Shown: positions 33,320-42,784, numbered from the stretch's first letter. The stretch: DNA of 64,000 bases from Sporichthyaceae bacterium (GCA_036269075.1 DATASX010000118.1:1-64000), one strand, 5' to 3'. Numbers and translations: made by a program. Notes: generated by a model not told the origin, from the letters alone.

Positions 33320-34537
33320 ATGGCCGGATACAAGGGCAACAAGGACTTCGCCGCCTGCACGCTGCCGCAGGATTACGAGGACCTGCGGGCGTCGGTCCGC
33401 GCGCTCGCGGAGGAGCAGATCGCCCCGCACGCGCACGACGTCGACGACCAGGGCCGCTTCCCCAAGGAGGCGCTCGACGCCCTGCGCGCCGTCGGCTTCG
33501 ACGCCCCGCACGTACCCGAGGAGTACGGCGGCCAAGGCGCCGACGCGCTCGCGACGGTGATCGTGGTCGAGGAGATCGCGCGGGTCTGCATGTCCTCCTC
33601 GCTGATCCCCGGCGTGAACAAGCTCGGCTCGCTGCCGTTGATGCTGTCGGGCTCGAAGGACCTCAAGGAGAAGTACCTGACCAAGCTCGCGGCCGGCGAG
33701 GGGATGTTCTCCTACTGTCTGTCCGAGCCGGAGGCGGGTTCGGACGCGGGCAGCATGAAGACCCGCGGGGTGGCCGACGGCGACGACTGGATCCTCAACG
33801 GCGCCAAGTGCTGGATCACCAACGCCGGTGAGTCGGAGTTCTACACGGTCTTCGCGGTCACCGACCCGGATAAGGGCTCCCGCGGTGGGATCAGTGCATT
33901 CGTGGTCGAGAAGAACGACAACGGGGTCTCCTTCGGCGCACCGGAGCGCAAGCTCGGCATCAAGGGCTCGCCCACCCGCAACGTGATCTTCGACGACGTG
34001 CGGATCCCCGGCGACCGGCTGATCGGCAACGTCGGCACCGGCTTCACCACCGCGATGCGGACGCTGGACCACACCCGGATCACCATCGGCGCGCAGGCCC
34101 TCGGGGTGGCCCAGGGTGCCCTGGACTACGCGGTCGGCTACATGCAGGAGCGCCGCCAGTTCGGCAAGGCGATCTCGGAGTTCCAGGGCCTGCAGTTCAT
34201 GGTCGCCGACATGGCGATGCAGGTCGAGGCCGCCCGCCAGCTCGTCTACGCCGCCGCTGGGAAGTCCGAGCGCGAGGACAAGGACCTGACCTACTTCGGC
34301 GCCGCGGCCAAGGCCTACGCCTCCGACGTCGCCATGAAGGTCACCACCGACGCTGTGCAATTGCTCGGCGGCTACGGCTACGTGAAGGACTACCCGGTCG
34401 AGCGGATGATGCGCGATGCCAAGATCACCCAGATCTACGAGGGCACCAACCAGGTGCAACGCGTGGTGATCGCCCGCCAGCTCCTGCACCCGCACACCGG
34501 GGGCCGGGCCAAGGGAGCCGGCGCAGCCGCCGGCTGA
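33320..34537 (+). CDS. acyl-CoA dehydrogenase, FadE25-like
   Basis: 405 residues from the ATG at 33320 (MAGYKGNKDFAACTLPQDY); the frame upstream lies inside the previous gene. Family motifs: YCLSEPEAGSDAGSMKTRG, LNGAKCWITNAG, GGYGYVKDYPVERMMRDAK and the catalytic Glu in IYEGTNQVQRVVIAR. The N-terminal KDF and the C-terminal tail resemble mycobacterial FadE25. It should desaturate a short- or branched-chain acyl-CoA, such as butyryl- or isobutyryl-CoA next to IcmF. Confidence 0.92.
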   Translation: MAGYKGNKDFAACTLPQDYEDLRASVRALAEEQIAPHAHDVDDQGRFPKEALDALRAVGFDAPHVPEEYGGQGADALATVIVVEEIARVCMSSSLIPGVNKLGSLPLMLSGSKDLKEKYLTKLAAGEGMFSYCLSEPEAGSDAGSMKTRGVADGDDWILNGAKCWITNAGESEFYTVFAVTDPDKGSRGGISAFVVEKNDNGVSFGAPERKLGIKGSPTRNVIFDDVRIPGDRLIGNVGTGFTTAMRTLDHTRITIGAQALGVAQGALDYAVGYMQERRQFGKAISEFQGLQFMVADMAMQVEAARQLVYAAAGKSEREDKDLTYFGAAAKAYASDVAMKVTTDAVQLLGGYGYVKDYPVERMMRDAKITQIYEGTNQVQRVVIARQLLHPHTGGRAKGAGAAAG

Positions 34538-34603
34538 ATCTTCACAAGACCGCTCCCCGGCGATCTACTGGGGGGTAGTCGTCGAGTACGGAGGTACGGG
34601 ACC

Positions 34604-36475
34604 GTGGCCACTACCCATGTGACGGAAAAGGAAGCCCGCAAGGTGGCCGAGGCCGCCCGGGAGACCGAGTGGCAGCTGCCGTCGTTCGGCAAGGAGCTTT
34701 TCCTCGGTCGGTTCCGGCTCGACCTGCTGTACCCGCAGCCGGAGCCGGACCCGGAGATGGTGAAGAAGGGCGACGCCTTTTTGGCGAAGCTGCGCGCCTT
34801 CCTGGAGGAGCGGGTCGACCCGCTGCAGATCGAGCGGGACGCCAAGATCCCCGACGACGTGATCGAGGGCCTCAAGCAGCTCGGCACCCTCGGCCTGAAG
34901 ATCCCCGAGGAGTACGGCGGCGTCGGGCTCAACCAGGTCTACTACAACCGGGCGCTCGCCCTGGCCGGCACCTGGCACTCCTCGCTGAGCACGTTGCTGT
35001 CCGCCCACCAGTCGATCGGCATCCCCGAACCGTTGCGGCTGGCGGGCACCGAGGAACAGAAGCGCAAGTACCTCCCGCTGGTGGCCAGCACGCACATCAG
35101 CGCCTTCCTGCTCACCGAGGTCGACGTCGGCTCGGACCCGGCCCGGGTGGCGACCTCCGCGGTGCCGACCGCGGACGGCTCCGGCTATGTCCTGAACGGG
35201 CGCAAGCTCTGGACGACCAACGGGGTGATCGCCGATCTCATCGTGGTGATGGCGAAGGTGCCGAAGTCCGACGGGCACCGCGGTGGCATCACCGCCTTCA
35301 TCGTCGACGCCCGGGCCCCCGGCATCACCGTCGAGCACCGCAACGCCTTCATGGGCCAGCGCGGCCTGGAGAACGGTGTGACGTCCTTCAAGGACGTCTT
35401 CGTGCCGGCCGACGACGTGATCGCCGGCGAGGGACTCGGTCTGAAGGTGGCGCTGGCCACGCTCAACACCGGGCGGCTCTCGCTGCCCGCCGTCTGCGCC
35501 GGCGTGACCAAGTACTCCCTCAAGATCGTCCGGGAGTGGTCCAACGAGCGCGTGCAGTGGGGCCGCCCGATCGGTCAGCACGATGCCGTCGCCCAGAAGA
35601 TCGCCTTCATCGCGGGCACCGCGTTCGCCCTCGAGGCGGTGCTCGAGGTCGCGAGCAAGCTGGCCGACGAGAAGCGCAACGACATCCGCATCGAGGCCGC
35701 CCTGGCCAAGCTGTACTCCTCCGAGATGGCCTGGCTGGCCGCCGACGAGATGATCCAGGTCCGGGGTGGCCGCGGCTACGAGACGGCGGAATCGCTACGC
35801 GCCCGGGGCGAACGGCCGGTGCCGGCCGAACAAATCCTGCGCGACCTGCGCATCAACCGGATCTTCGAGGGCTCCTCGGAGATCATGCGCCTGCTCATCG
35901 CCCGAGAAGCGGTCGATCAGCACCTGCAGGTGGCCGGGGGGATCATCGATCCGGAGATCGAGCTGAAGGACAAGGCGAAGCCGGCGCTCGCGGCCGGCAA
36001 GTTCTACGGCCGGTGGCTACCCACCCTGGCCGTGGGCGGCGGGCAGAAGCCGGGCAACTACGGCGAGTTCGGCTCGCTGGCCGGCCATCTGCGCTTCGCC
36101 GAGCGGTCGTGCCGCAAGCTGGCCCGGTCGACGTTCTACGGGATGGCCCGGTGGCAAGGCGGGCTGGAGCAGAAGCAGCACTTCCTCGGCCGCATCGTCG
36201 ACATCGGCGCCGAGCTGTTCGCCATCACCGCGTCGTGCGTGCACGCCAAGACGCTGGCCACGGAGGATCCGGCCCGCCAGGACTCGGCCTTCGAACTGGC
36301 CGACCTGTTCTGCGGACAGGCCCGGCGGCGCGTCGACCAGCTGTTCAACGAACTGTGGGCCAACGACGACACGGACAACTACGCCGCCGCGCAGCGGGTG
36401 CTGGCGGGTCGCTACGAGTGGTTCGAGGAGGGAATCCTCGACCCGTCCGGCGGCGGCCCGATGATCCCGACGTAG
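34604..36475 (+). CDS. long acyl-CoA dehydrogenase with C-terminal extension (VLCAD/ACAD9-like)
   Basis: 623 residues from the GTG at 34604, about 220 longer than a standard acyl-CoA dehydrogenase. The first ~430 residues carry the family motifs (LLTEVDVGSDPARV; LNGRKLWTTNG; RGGRGYETAESL; catalytic Glu in IFEGSSEIMRLL). The last ~190 are helical and resemble the membrane-binding and extra domain of very-long-chain/ACAD9 enzymes. It starts 66 bases after the FadE25-like gene and probably shares its operon. Substrate chain length is not proved by sequence. Confidence 0.9.
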   Translation: MATTHVTEKEARKVAEAARETEWQLPSFGKELFLGRFRLDLLYPQPEPDPEMVKKGDAFLAKLRAFLEERVDPLQIERDAKIPDDVIEGLKQLGTLGLKIPEEYGGVGLNQVYYNRALALAGTWHSSLSTLLSAHQSIGIPEPLRLAGTEEQKRKYLPLVASTHISAFLLTEVDVGSDPARVATSAVPTADGSGYVLNGRKLWTTNGVIADLIVVMAKVPKSDGHRGGITAFIVDARAPGITVEHRNAFMGQRGLENGVTSFKDVFVPADDVIAGEGLGLKVALATLNTGRLSLPAVCAGVTKYSLKIVREWSNERVQWGRPIGQHDAVAQKIAFIAGTAFALEAVLEVASKLADEKRNDIRIEAALAKLYSSEMAWLAADEMIQVRGGRGYETAESLRARGERPVPAEQILRDLRINRIFEGSSEIMRLLIAREAVDQHLQVAGGIIDPEIELKDKAKPALAAGKFYGRWLPTLAVGGGQKPGNYGEFGSLAGHLRFAERSCRKLARSTFYGMARWQGGLEQKQHFLGRIVDIGAELFAITASCVHAKTLATEDPARQDSAFELADLFCGQARRRVDQLFNELWANDDTDNYAAAQRVLAGRYEWFEEGILDPSGGGPMIPT

Positions 36476-36685
36476 TGCCGCCGGCGGTTACGGGTACGCG
36501 ACCGGCGTAGATTCGGCGGCGGCGCCACGCCGTGCCCAGGGGTCTCCTTTACCTTTTGTTGGGATTTGCCTGGGAATGTCGTGTTTCGATGTGGGTAACT
36601 CGGAGGTTCCGGCCTTGCGCCCTGAACCGGACCCTTCGACACAGCGCCACCCCGCATCAGCAAGCCCTCAGGAAGCGGAGCACGC

Positions 36686-37393
36686 ATGGCCGACGCCGAT
36701 CACTTGCGGCGCCTTGCCTACCTGATGCTGGCGCCCAGTCTGGGTCGCCGGCGTCGGTTCGATCTGGCGAGCGCGGCTGCCGAGACCGCTGTGAACGCCG
36801 CCGACCAGGTCGCGGCGCTGGTTCGGGAGGTTCTCCGGGCATCGGCAGGCCGCACCGGGCTGGTCCTGCTGGAACGCGGTGAGGCCAACCGGGAACTGGC
36901 CGCGTTGCCGCCGGCCGCGCGCATCTCCTACGTGCTGGAGCACGCCGAAGGGCTCTCGACCGAGACGGTCGGCAAGGTGCTGCGCCGGGCCGAGGTGACC
37001 GACCCGGAGACCGCACTGGCGCTGGCGGCCAAGTCGCCGCTGGACCCGGCAGTGCTGGAAAGAGTTCAGATCCCCCAGCACGCAGGCCCGAGGGCAGCCG
37101 TCGTGGCGGCCTCTGTAGTCATCGCCATCGCAGCCGGGGTGGCCGTCCCACTGGTCGCGGTCGGTGGCCACGACAAGGCCACCGACACCGGCGTCTCCCG
37201 GCCGCTGCCCCCGGTAACGGCACCCGCGCCGGCCCCGCCGCCCCCGGCGGACCCGAGGACCACGGCCCAACTCGGCAGCCTGCTCGGGAAGATCGACCAA
37301 CGCTTGCTCGGCGACACCGACGCGGCCGACCGGAAGCGCCTGGAGGCATTGCGCGACGCGGTCGCCGCCAAGCTGGCGCAATTGTCGCGATGA
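36686..37393 (+). CDS. membrane protein with degenerate sigma-factor-like N-terminus
   Basis: 235 residues. The N-terminal part (DHLRRLAYLMLAPSLGRRRR) recalls sigma region 2 of extracytoplasmic-function factors. LPPAARISYVLEHAEGLSTETVGKVL resembles the start of region 4, but neither has the full DNA- or core-binding residues. One hydrophobic helix follows (AAVVAASVVIAIAAGVAVPLVAV, about 137-160), then a Pro/Ala-rich linker and a final charged helical segment. I do not recognise a named family; a membrane-tied, non-canonical regulator is one reading. The 210-base gap before it (36476-36685) has an AT-rich patch near 36545-36600 but no other gene. Confidence 0.55.
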   Translation: MADADHLRRLAYLMLAPSLGRRRRFDLASAAAETAVNAADQVAALVREVLRASAGRTGLVLLERGEANRELAALPPAARISYVLEHAEGLSTETVGKVLRRAEVTDPETALALAAKSPLDPAVLERVQIPQHAGPRAAVVAASVVIAIAAGVAVPLVAVGGHDKATDTGVSRPLPPVTAPAPAPPPPADPRTTAQLGSLLGKIDQRLLGDTDAADRKRLEALRDAVAAKLAQLSR

Positions 37394-37659
37394 ATCCGGC
37401 GGGACCCCGTCGACCCGCGATTTCGGCCGGCAATCATCTGTGCTGTCCATCGGTCCGACGCCGTGCCGAAACCCGCGGTGCCGCGGCGACCCGGACGCAA
37501 TGGCTGCGCCCTTCGCTGCATTCTTCTCCCCTTCGGCCGGCGTCCCCGGATACCGGCCGCACCTTTTTCACCCCGACGCGCCGAGGTGCCTGAAGCAAAG
37601 TCCGGCCCGCACGGTGATCTACTCGAAAGGAGCAGCATGAACCCGAGAGGCGCCGCGGA

Positions 37660-39246
37660 ATGAATTTGATACGAGAACGCCGCAAGCTGGTCGCGACGAT
37701 TCCCCTCGCCACTGGGGTCGTTCTGCTGACGGCAGCCTGCGGCACAACCCGGACAGTCACAGTCGCCCAGCCGGCGCCGGCGCCGCAGCAGGCCGCGCCG
37801 GCGCAGCCGACTTCGCAGGACACCACGGCCAAGCTGATCGAGGCCGTCGCCGCGTACCTGGACTCGCAGGCCACGCCGAAGAAGGACCCCTCGCTCGACA
37901 ACGTGAACAAGAAGGCCCTGCACGACATCCTGGCCCAAGCCCACGCCGAGCAGGCCAAGGCCAAGGCCCCGGCTCCTCTGTCCACCGGAGTGAAGGCCGC
38001 CGCGGTGGCCCCGGCCGAGACCAACACACAGCAGCAGGACAACCAGAGCCGCTACGACAAGATGAACGGCGCCACGGACACCGGCGTCACCAAGGACGGC
38101 ATCAAGCTCGGTTCGATCAACATGCACGGCATGGCGCTGGGCAACGTGGTCACCGAACCGGTCGTCCGCGGCACGATGGCCACGATCCAGGCGGTCAACG
38201 ACCGCGGGGGGGTGCTCGGCCGTCGGCTGTCACTGGTCGACTGCGACGACGGCCCGGGTGAGGTGTCCCGGGCCAAGTCGTGCCTGAAGAAGCTGGTCAC
38301 ACAGGACGGCATCTTCTCGATGATCAGCGGCATCGACTGGGCGACCGCGTCGATGCACGACGACCTGCACCAGTACGGACTGCCCTACGTCGGGTCCTGG
38401 GCCTACTCACAGACCGAGTGGCAGGACCCGTACATGTTCCCCACGCACATGTCGATGATCCACGAGGCCATGGCCGGCGCGTACTGGGTGCGTGACGTCA
38501 TCAAACCAAAGACCTACGGCCTGCTGTGCCTGACCAGCCCGGAGATGCAGTTGGCCTGCTCGCAGGTCCAGCACATCCTCGACGCCTCCGGCGCCAAGAT
38601 GGTCAAGAAGGTCGACGTGGCGATCTCGGAGACCTCGCTGTCCGCTCAGGTGCTGGCCTTCCGGGCCGCGAACCCGGAGCACATCATCCACTACACGATC
38701 AACCCGGCGACCCTCGTCAAGTTCATGGTCGAGGCCGCCCAGCAGGATTACTATCCGCCGAAGGGCGTCTCCGGCAACCACATGGCGGCCGAGGCGCTCG
38801 GCTCGTTCATCGGCAAGTGGCCGGTGAACCGCTACTGGACCAACACGACCTACCGGTTGTGGGGTCCGGAGTTCATGGCGGTCATGGAGCGGTACTCCAA
38901 GTCCAACATCGGCTTCACGCACCACATCGTCCAGGCCGCTTATGTCGGCGTGAACATGTTCGCCGAGGCTGCCCGCGAGGTCGGCCCGAACCTGACCCGG
39001 CAGCGGTTGATGGCGGCGCTGGGCAACGGGCAGGTCTGGAAGACCGACTCGGCGATGGACCAGCAGTTCAGCTACACCCCCGCCGAGCGCGGCGGCTCCT
39101 TCGACGACCAGACGTGGAGCCACGACGGGGCGCAGGGCCGGGAATTCATGTACAAGTACACCGACCCGAACACCACCTCCAAGCCGGACGGTTCGCCGTC
39201 GGGCTGGGATCTGGCCGACCAGGGTGTGATCCGCACAGACAAGTGA
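37660..39246 (+). CDS. lipoprotein solute-binding protein, branched-chain amino-acid ABC type (paralogue 1)
   Basis: 528 residues. Lipobox LLTAAC near residue 27, so anchored outside the membrane, then about 110 residues of Ala/Pro/Gln linker. The binding fold (Peripla_BP_6-like) starts near KLGSINMHGMALGNVVTEPV and includes RGTMATIQAVNDRGGVLGRRLSLVDCDDG, a hallmark of the LivJ family. The start at 37660 follows RRK-type basic residues. It shares very high identity with the next gene, which has the same lipobox and linker. Permease and ATPase genes are not adjacent; the LivG-like gene at 16.9 kb is one possible partner. The 266-base gap before it (37394-37659) shows no gene. Confidence 0.86.
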   Translation: MNLIRERRKLVATIPLATGVVLLTAACGTTRTVTVAQPAPAPQQAAPAQPTSQDTTAKLIEAVAAYLDSQATPKKDPSLDNVNKKALHDILAQAHAEQAKAKAPAPLSTGVKAAAVAPAETNTQQQDNQSRYDKMNGATDTGVTKDGIKLGSINMHGMALGNVVTEPVVRGTMATIQAVNDRGGVLGRRLSLVDCDDGPGEVSRAKSCLKKLVTQDGIFSMISGIDWATASMHDDLHQYGLPYVGSWAYSQTEWQDPYMFPTHMSMIHEAMAGAYWVRDVIKPKTYGLLCLTSPEMQLACSQVQHILDASGAKMVKKVDVAISETSLSAQVLAFRAANPEHIIHYTINPATLVKFMVEAAQQDYYPPKGVSGNHMAAEALGSFIGKWPVNRYWTNTTYRLWGPEFMAVMERYSKSNIGFTHHIVQAAYVGVNMFAEAAREVGPNLTRQRLMAALGNGQVWKTDSAMDQQFSYTPAERGGSFDDQTWSHDGAQGREFMYKYTDPNTTSKPDGSPSGWDLADQGVIRTDK

Positions 39247-39352
39247 GCCGAGCGAAGAGCGAACAGCGAGCCTGCGAGCCGTTCGGCTCTTCCGAGGCGA
39301 TCGTAGTCTGTTGACCGCAGGGAACACAGACAAGTGATGCAGTGTCACAAAC

Positions 39353-39387
39353 CGAGTGGGTCCCGCCGCATCGGCTGGGCCCACTCG
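39353..39387 (+). terminator. hairpin between the two binding-protein genes
   Basis: CGAGTGGGTCC (39353-39363) pairs with GGGCCCACTCG (39377-39387), 11 bp with one U-G pair, followed by TGCTTTACC. It sits between the two paralogous genes, so they are probably separate transcripts. Confidence 0.55.
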
Positions 39388-39491
39388 TGCTTTACCGATC
39401 TTGCTCCGGCCCCGGTTCGGCTTGCGCCGCCTGGGAACCGAGCGGTGATCTACTTGTGAACGTAAGCATGAGCGCGGGGAGGCGTCGCAAG

Positions 39492-41093
39492 ATGAAACCG
39501 TTTTCTGACCGCCGCAAGTTGGTCGTGGCCATCCCGCTGACAGCGGGGGTCGTCCTGCTGGCCGCGGCCTGCGGTCCCACCCGGACCGTCATCGTGGCGC
39601 ATCCGGAGCAGCCCACTGCGCCACCCGCGCCCGCGGGACCGAGCGCCGACAACACCGCCAAGCTCGTCGCCGCCGTCGCTGCCTACCTCGACTCGCACGC
39701 GGCACCGGGCAAGGACCCGGCCTTGGAGACAGCGAGCCAGAAGTCCCTGCACGCGGCACTCGCTGCGGCCCGGGCAGAGGTCGCCGCGGCCAAGACGCAA
39801 CCGGCGGCGACGCAGGCCGCGCCGGCGTCGACCGGCGTCAAGGCGCAGGTCGCGCTCAAGCCGGAGGCCGCCTCCCAGCAGCAGGACAACCAGAGCCGCT
39901 ACGACAAGATGAACGGCGCCACGGACACCGGGGTCACCAAGAACGAGATCAAGCTCGGTTCGATCAACATGCACGGCATGGCGCTGGCCAACGTGGTCAC
40001 CGAACCGGTGTACCGCGGGGCATTGGCCACGATCGCCTCGATCGACGACCGCGGGGGCGTGCTCGGCCGTCGGCTGTCACTGGTCGACTGCGACGACGGC
40101 GCCGGTGAGGTGTCGCGCGCGAAGTCGTGCCTGAAGAAGTTGGTCGGCCAGGACGGGATCTTCTCGCTGATCACGGCCCAGGACTGGGCCACCGCGTCGA
40201 TGCACGACGACCTGCACCTGTACGGGTTGCCCTACGTCGGGTCCTGGGCCTACTCCCAGACCGAGTGGCAGGACCCGTTCATGTTCCCGACGCACATGTC
40301 GATGATCCACGAGGCCATGGCCGGCGCGAACTGGGTGCGCAACGTCGTCCACCCGAAGACCTACGGTCTGCTCTGCCTGACCAGCCCGGAGATGCAGTTG
40401 GCCTGCTCGCAGGTCCAGCACATCCTCGACGCCTCCGGCGCCAAGATGGTCAAGAAGGTCGACGTGGCGATCTCCGAGACCTCGATGGCCGCCTACGTGC
40501 TGGCCTTCCGGGCGGCCAACCCGGACCACATCATCCATTACGTGATCAACCCGGCGACCGTGATCAAGTTCATGATCGAGGCCGCCCAGCAGGGCTACTA
40601 CCCACCCAAGGGCGTCTCCGGCAACCACTTGGCCGGCGAGGCCGTCGGTTCGTTCATCGGGAATTGGCCCGTCGGCCGCTATTGGGTGAACACCACCTAC
40701 CGGCTCTGGGGCGCGGACTTCATGGCGGTCATGGAGCGGTACTCGAAGACCAACGTCGGGTTCACCCACCACATCGTCCAGGCGGCTTATGTCGGGGTGA
40801 ACATGTTCGCCGAGGCTGCCCGCGAGGTCGGCCCGAACCTCACTCGGTCGCGGTTGATGGCCGCGCTGGGCAACGGTCAGGTCTGGAACACCGACTCGGA
40901 CATGGACCAGAAGTTCAGCTACTCCCCCGTCGAACGTGGCGGGTCCTACGACAGCCAGACCTGGAGCGCCGACGACGCCCAGGGCCGGGAGTTCATGTAC
41001 AAGTACACGAGCACGAACACCACCTCGAAGCCGGACGGGTCCCCGAACGGTTGGGAGCTCGCGGATCAGGGCGTCATCCACACGGACAAGTGA
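39492..41093 (+). CDS. lipoprotein solute-binding protein, branched-chain amino-acid ABC type (paralogue 2)
   Basis: 533 residues from the ATG at 39492 (GGGGAGG ribosome site); an in-frame ATG at 39468 is less likely because paralogue 1 begins at the equivalent MxxxxxRRKLV. Lipobox LLAAAC, Pro/Ala linker with the shared QQQDNQSRYDKMNGATDTGV segment, then the same LivJ-like fold. It is strongly similar to paralogue 1 over the whole mature part and diverges mainly in the linker, which points to tandem duplication. A perfect 17-bp hairpin follows. Ligand unknown. Confidence 0.86.
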   Translation: MKPFSDRRKLVVAIPLTAGVVLLAAACGPTRTVIVAHPEQPTAPPAPAGPSADNTAKLVAAVAAYLDSHAAPGKDPALETASQKSLHAALAAARAEVAAAKTQPAATQAAPASTGVKAQVALKPEAASQQQDNQSRYDKMNGATDTGVTKNEIKLGSINMHGMALANVVTEPVYRGALATIASIDDRGGVLGRRLSLVDCDDGAGEVSRAKSCLKKLVGQDGIFSLITAQDWATASMHDDLHLYGLPYVGSWAYSQTEWQDPFMFPTHMSMIHEAMAGANWVRNVVHPKTYGLLCLTSPEMQLACSQVQHILDASGAKMVKKVDVAISETSMAAYVLAFRAANPDHIIHYVINPATVIKFMIEAAQQGYYPPKGVSGNHLAGEAVGSFIGNWPVGRYWVNTTYRLWGADFMAVMERYSKTNVGFTHHIVQAAYVGVNMFAEAAREVGPNLTRSRLMAALGNGQVWNTDSDMDQKFSYSPVERGGSYDSQTWSADDAQGREFMYKYTSTNTTSKPDGSPNGWELADQGVIHTDK

Positions 41094-41120
41094 GGATCGA
41101 TCTTCCTACCTGAACCGGCT

Positions 41121-41137
41121 TCTGACGTGGCGTCAGA
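41121..41137. promoter_or_regulatory. TCTGACG-TGG-CGTCAGA palindrome
   Basis: Perfect 17-bp inverted repeat (41121-41137) just after the second binding-protein gene and directly before its terminator hairpin. Same core as copies at 1723, 18342, 44965 and 63638. Function not known. Confidence 0.4.
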
Positions 41138-41141
41138 TCTG

Positions 41142-41176
41142 AAGTGGGGCCCGGCCGATTCGGCCGGGCCCCACTT
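41142..41176 (+). terminator. 17-bp perfect hairpin after the binding-protein gene
   Basis: AAGTGGGGCCCGGCCGA (41142-41158) and TCGGCCGGGCCCCACTT (41160-41176) pair perfectly, followed by GTTC. Very stable; ends transcription of the binding-protein gene before the DtxR promoter. Confidence 0.78.
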
Positions 41177-41206
41177 GTTCACCCCACCAGCCGTTCGACG
41201 CCGCTA

Positions 41207-41228
41207 TAGGTTAGCCTTACCTAACCAT
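41207..41228. promoter_or_regulatory. iron box (DtxR/IdeR operator)
   Basis: TAGGTTAGCCTTACCTAACC contains GGTTAG (41209-41214) and CTAACC (41221-41226), an inverted repeat close to the TTAGGTTAGSCTAACCTAA iron-box consensus. It lies 24 bases before the GTG of a DtxR-family gene, so autoregulation by iron or manganese is likely. Confidence 0.7.
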
Positions 41229-41250
41229 AGGTGCCATAAGGCGGTGTCGT

Positions 41251-41940
41251 GTGAAGGGCCTGATCGACGCCCAGGAGATGTACCTGCGCACGATCCTCGA
41301 GATCGAGGAGGAGGGGGCCCGACCGCTCCGGGCGCGCCTGGCGGAGCGGCTCGGCCAAGCCGGACCGACCGTCGCCGGAACGGTCGCGCGGATGGAACGC
41401 GCCGGCCTGGTCCGGATCGAGGACGACCGCCACCTCGAGCTGACCCGCAAGGGCCGCTCCCTCGCGGTCCGGGTGATGCGCAAGCACCGGCTGCCCGAAT
41501 GCCTGCTGGTTCACGTGATCGGGATGGACCCCGGGGAGGTGCACGAGGAGGCCTGCCGATGGGAGCACGTGATCTCCGAGACCGTCGAACGCCGGCTGCT
41601 CGAGATTCTCGGCCACCCCACCCACTCCCCCTACGGCAACCCGATCCCCGGTCTCGACGAGCTCGGCGACGGCCCGACCGTGCCCGCGGAAGCCCTGATC
41701 CAGCCCCTGCACCAGGTGACCGGAGCGGAGGTCGAGGTTCTCGTGCACCGCATCGACGAACCGCTGCAGGCCGACCACGACCTCATGCGCGACCTGTGGC
41801 GAGCCCGCATCCGGCCGGGCGAGATCGTCGCCTGCCGGCCCGACTCCGGCCGGGTCCTGGTCGGGCGATCCGGCGAGACGATCGAACTGGGGGCCGAGCT
41901 GGCCGCCCACATCCACGTAGAGGTCATGGCCGAACGCTGA
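41251..41940 (+). CDS. DtxR/IdeR family metal-dependent regulator
   Basis: 229 residues from the GTG at 41251. Winged helix GQAGPTVAGTVARMERAGL; metal-binding and dimer domain with the regulatory ligands conserved (RKHRLPECLLVHVIGMDPGEVHEEACRWEHVI: His, Glu, His and the Cys-x2-Glu-His set); C-terminal SH3-like domain. It should be a dimeric Fe(II) or Mn(II)-activated repressor. An iron box sits just upstream. A strongly similar second copy lies at 55.8 kb (same MYLRTI start, HRL-ECLLV and EACRWEH motifs). Which one is the global IdeR cannot be told; the iron box favours this one. Confidence 0.93.
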   Translation: MKGLIDAQEMYLRTILEIEEEGARPLRARLAERLGQAGPTVAGTVARMERAGLVRIEDDRHLELTRKGRSLAVRVMRKHRLPECLLVHVIGMDPGEVHEEACRWEHVISETVERRLLEILGHPTHSPYGNPIPGLDELGDGPTVPAEALIQPLHQVTGAEVEVLVHRIDEPLQADHDLMRDLWRARIRPGEIVACRPDSGRVLVGRSGETIELGAELAAHIHVEVMAER

Positions 41941-41992
41941 ACCGCGGCTTAGGGTGAACCCGACGTTCCCGTCCCACAAATAGGAGGCCTCC

Positions 41993-42754
41993 GTGACCGG
42001 ACAGCTTGCCGACCGCGTTGCCGTGATCACCGGAGCAGGCCGCGGAATCGGCCGCGCGATCGCCGAGGCGTTCGACGCCGAGGGCGCGATCGTGGTGGTC
42101 TCCGACATCGACGAAGGCGCGGCCAAGGAGGTCGCCGCCACGTTGAGCCGGGCCGAGGCAGTCGCCTGCGACGTGCGCGACGAGGCCGCGGTGCAGGCGC
42201 TCATCCGCGGCACGGTGGAGCGGCACGGCCGCGTGGACGTCAGTGTGGCCAACGCCGGCATTGCGATCGTGAAGCCGCTGGCGGAGACCTCGCTCGCGGA
42301 GTGGCGGGCGGTGACCTCGGTCAACCTCGACGGGGTGTTCCTGACCGTGCGGGAATCCGCGCTGGCGATGGCCGCCGCCGGCGGCGGCTCGATCGTGGTC
42401 CTCGGCTCGATCACCGCGCTGCGCGGCTCCCCACTGATCGGCTCCTACGCCGCGACCAAGGCCGCCGTGGTGAACCTGACCAAGACCGCGGCCACCGAGT
42501 TCCGGGCCCACGGCGTTCGGGTCAACGCGTTGCTGCCGACGTTTATCGGCACCGACCTGGTCAACGAGAACATCCCGACGTTCAGCGCCGCGCTGGGCGG
42601 CGACTTCATTCCGCTGATCGAGCAGAAGCAGGTCCGGATGGGCGAGGTCGGCGACATCACGCCGTTGGCCGTCTACCTGGCCAGTGACTCCTCGAAGTTC
42701 ACCACCGGTTCGGACTTCGTCGTCGACAACGGGTGGACCGCTTCGCTGCTCTAG
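41993..42754 (+). CDS. SDR family oxidoreductase
   Basis: 253-residue classical SDR. TGAGRGIG cofactor motif, Asp (VVVSDIDEG) for NAD, ANAG (in place of NNAG), and catalytic Ser (VLGSITALRG) with Tyr-x3-Lys (SYAATKAAVV). GTG start at 41993 with GGAGG at a good distance. It starts 52 bases after the DtxR gene and may be cotranscribed, but no functional link is evident. Substrate unknown. Confidence 0.88.
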   Translation: MTGQLADRVAVITGAGRGIGRAIAEAFDAEGAIVVVSDIDEGAAKEVAATLSRAEAVACDVRDEAAVQALIRGTVERHGRVDVSVANAGIAIVKPLAETSLAEWRAVTSVNLDGVFLTVRESALAMAAAGGGSIVVLGSITALRGSPLIGSYAATKAAVVNLTKTAATEFRAHGVRVNALLPTFIGTDLVNENIPTFSAALGGDFIPLIEQKQVRMGEVGDITPLAVYLASDSSKFTTGSDFVVDNGWTASLL

Positions 42755-42768
42755 GGCACAGCTCGCAG

Positions 42769-42784
42769 GTCGGACACATCCGAC
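42769..42784. promoter_or_regulatory. GTCGGA-CACA-TCCGAC palindrome
   Basis: Perfect inverted repeat between the SDR stop and the secreted hydrolase ATG, 44 bases before it. It shares the TCGGACAC half with the island operators but has a 4-base centre, so it may be unrelated. Confidence 0.35.
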
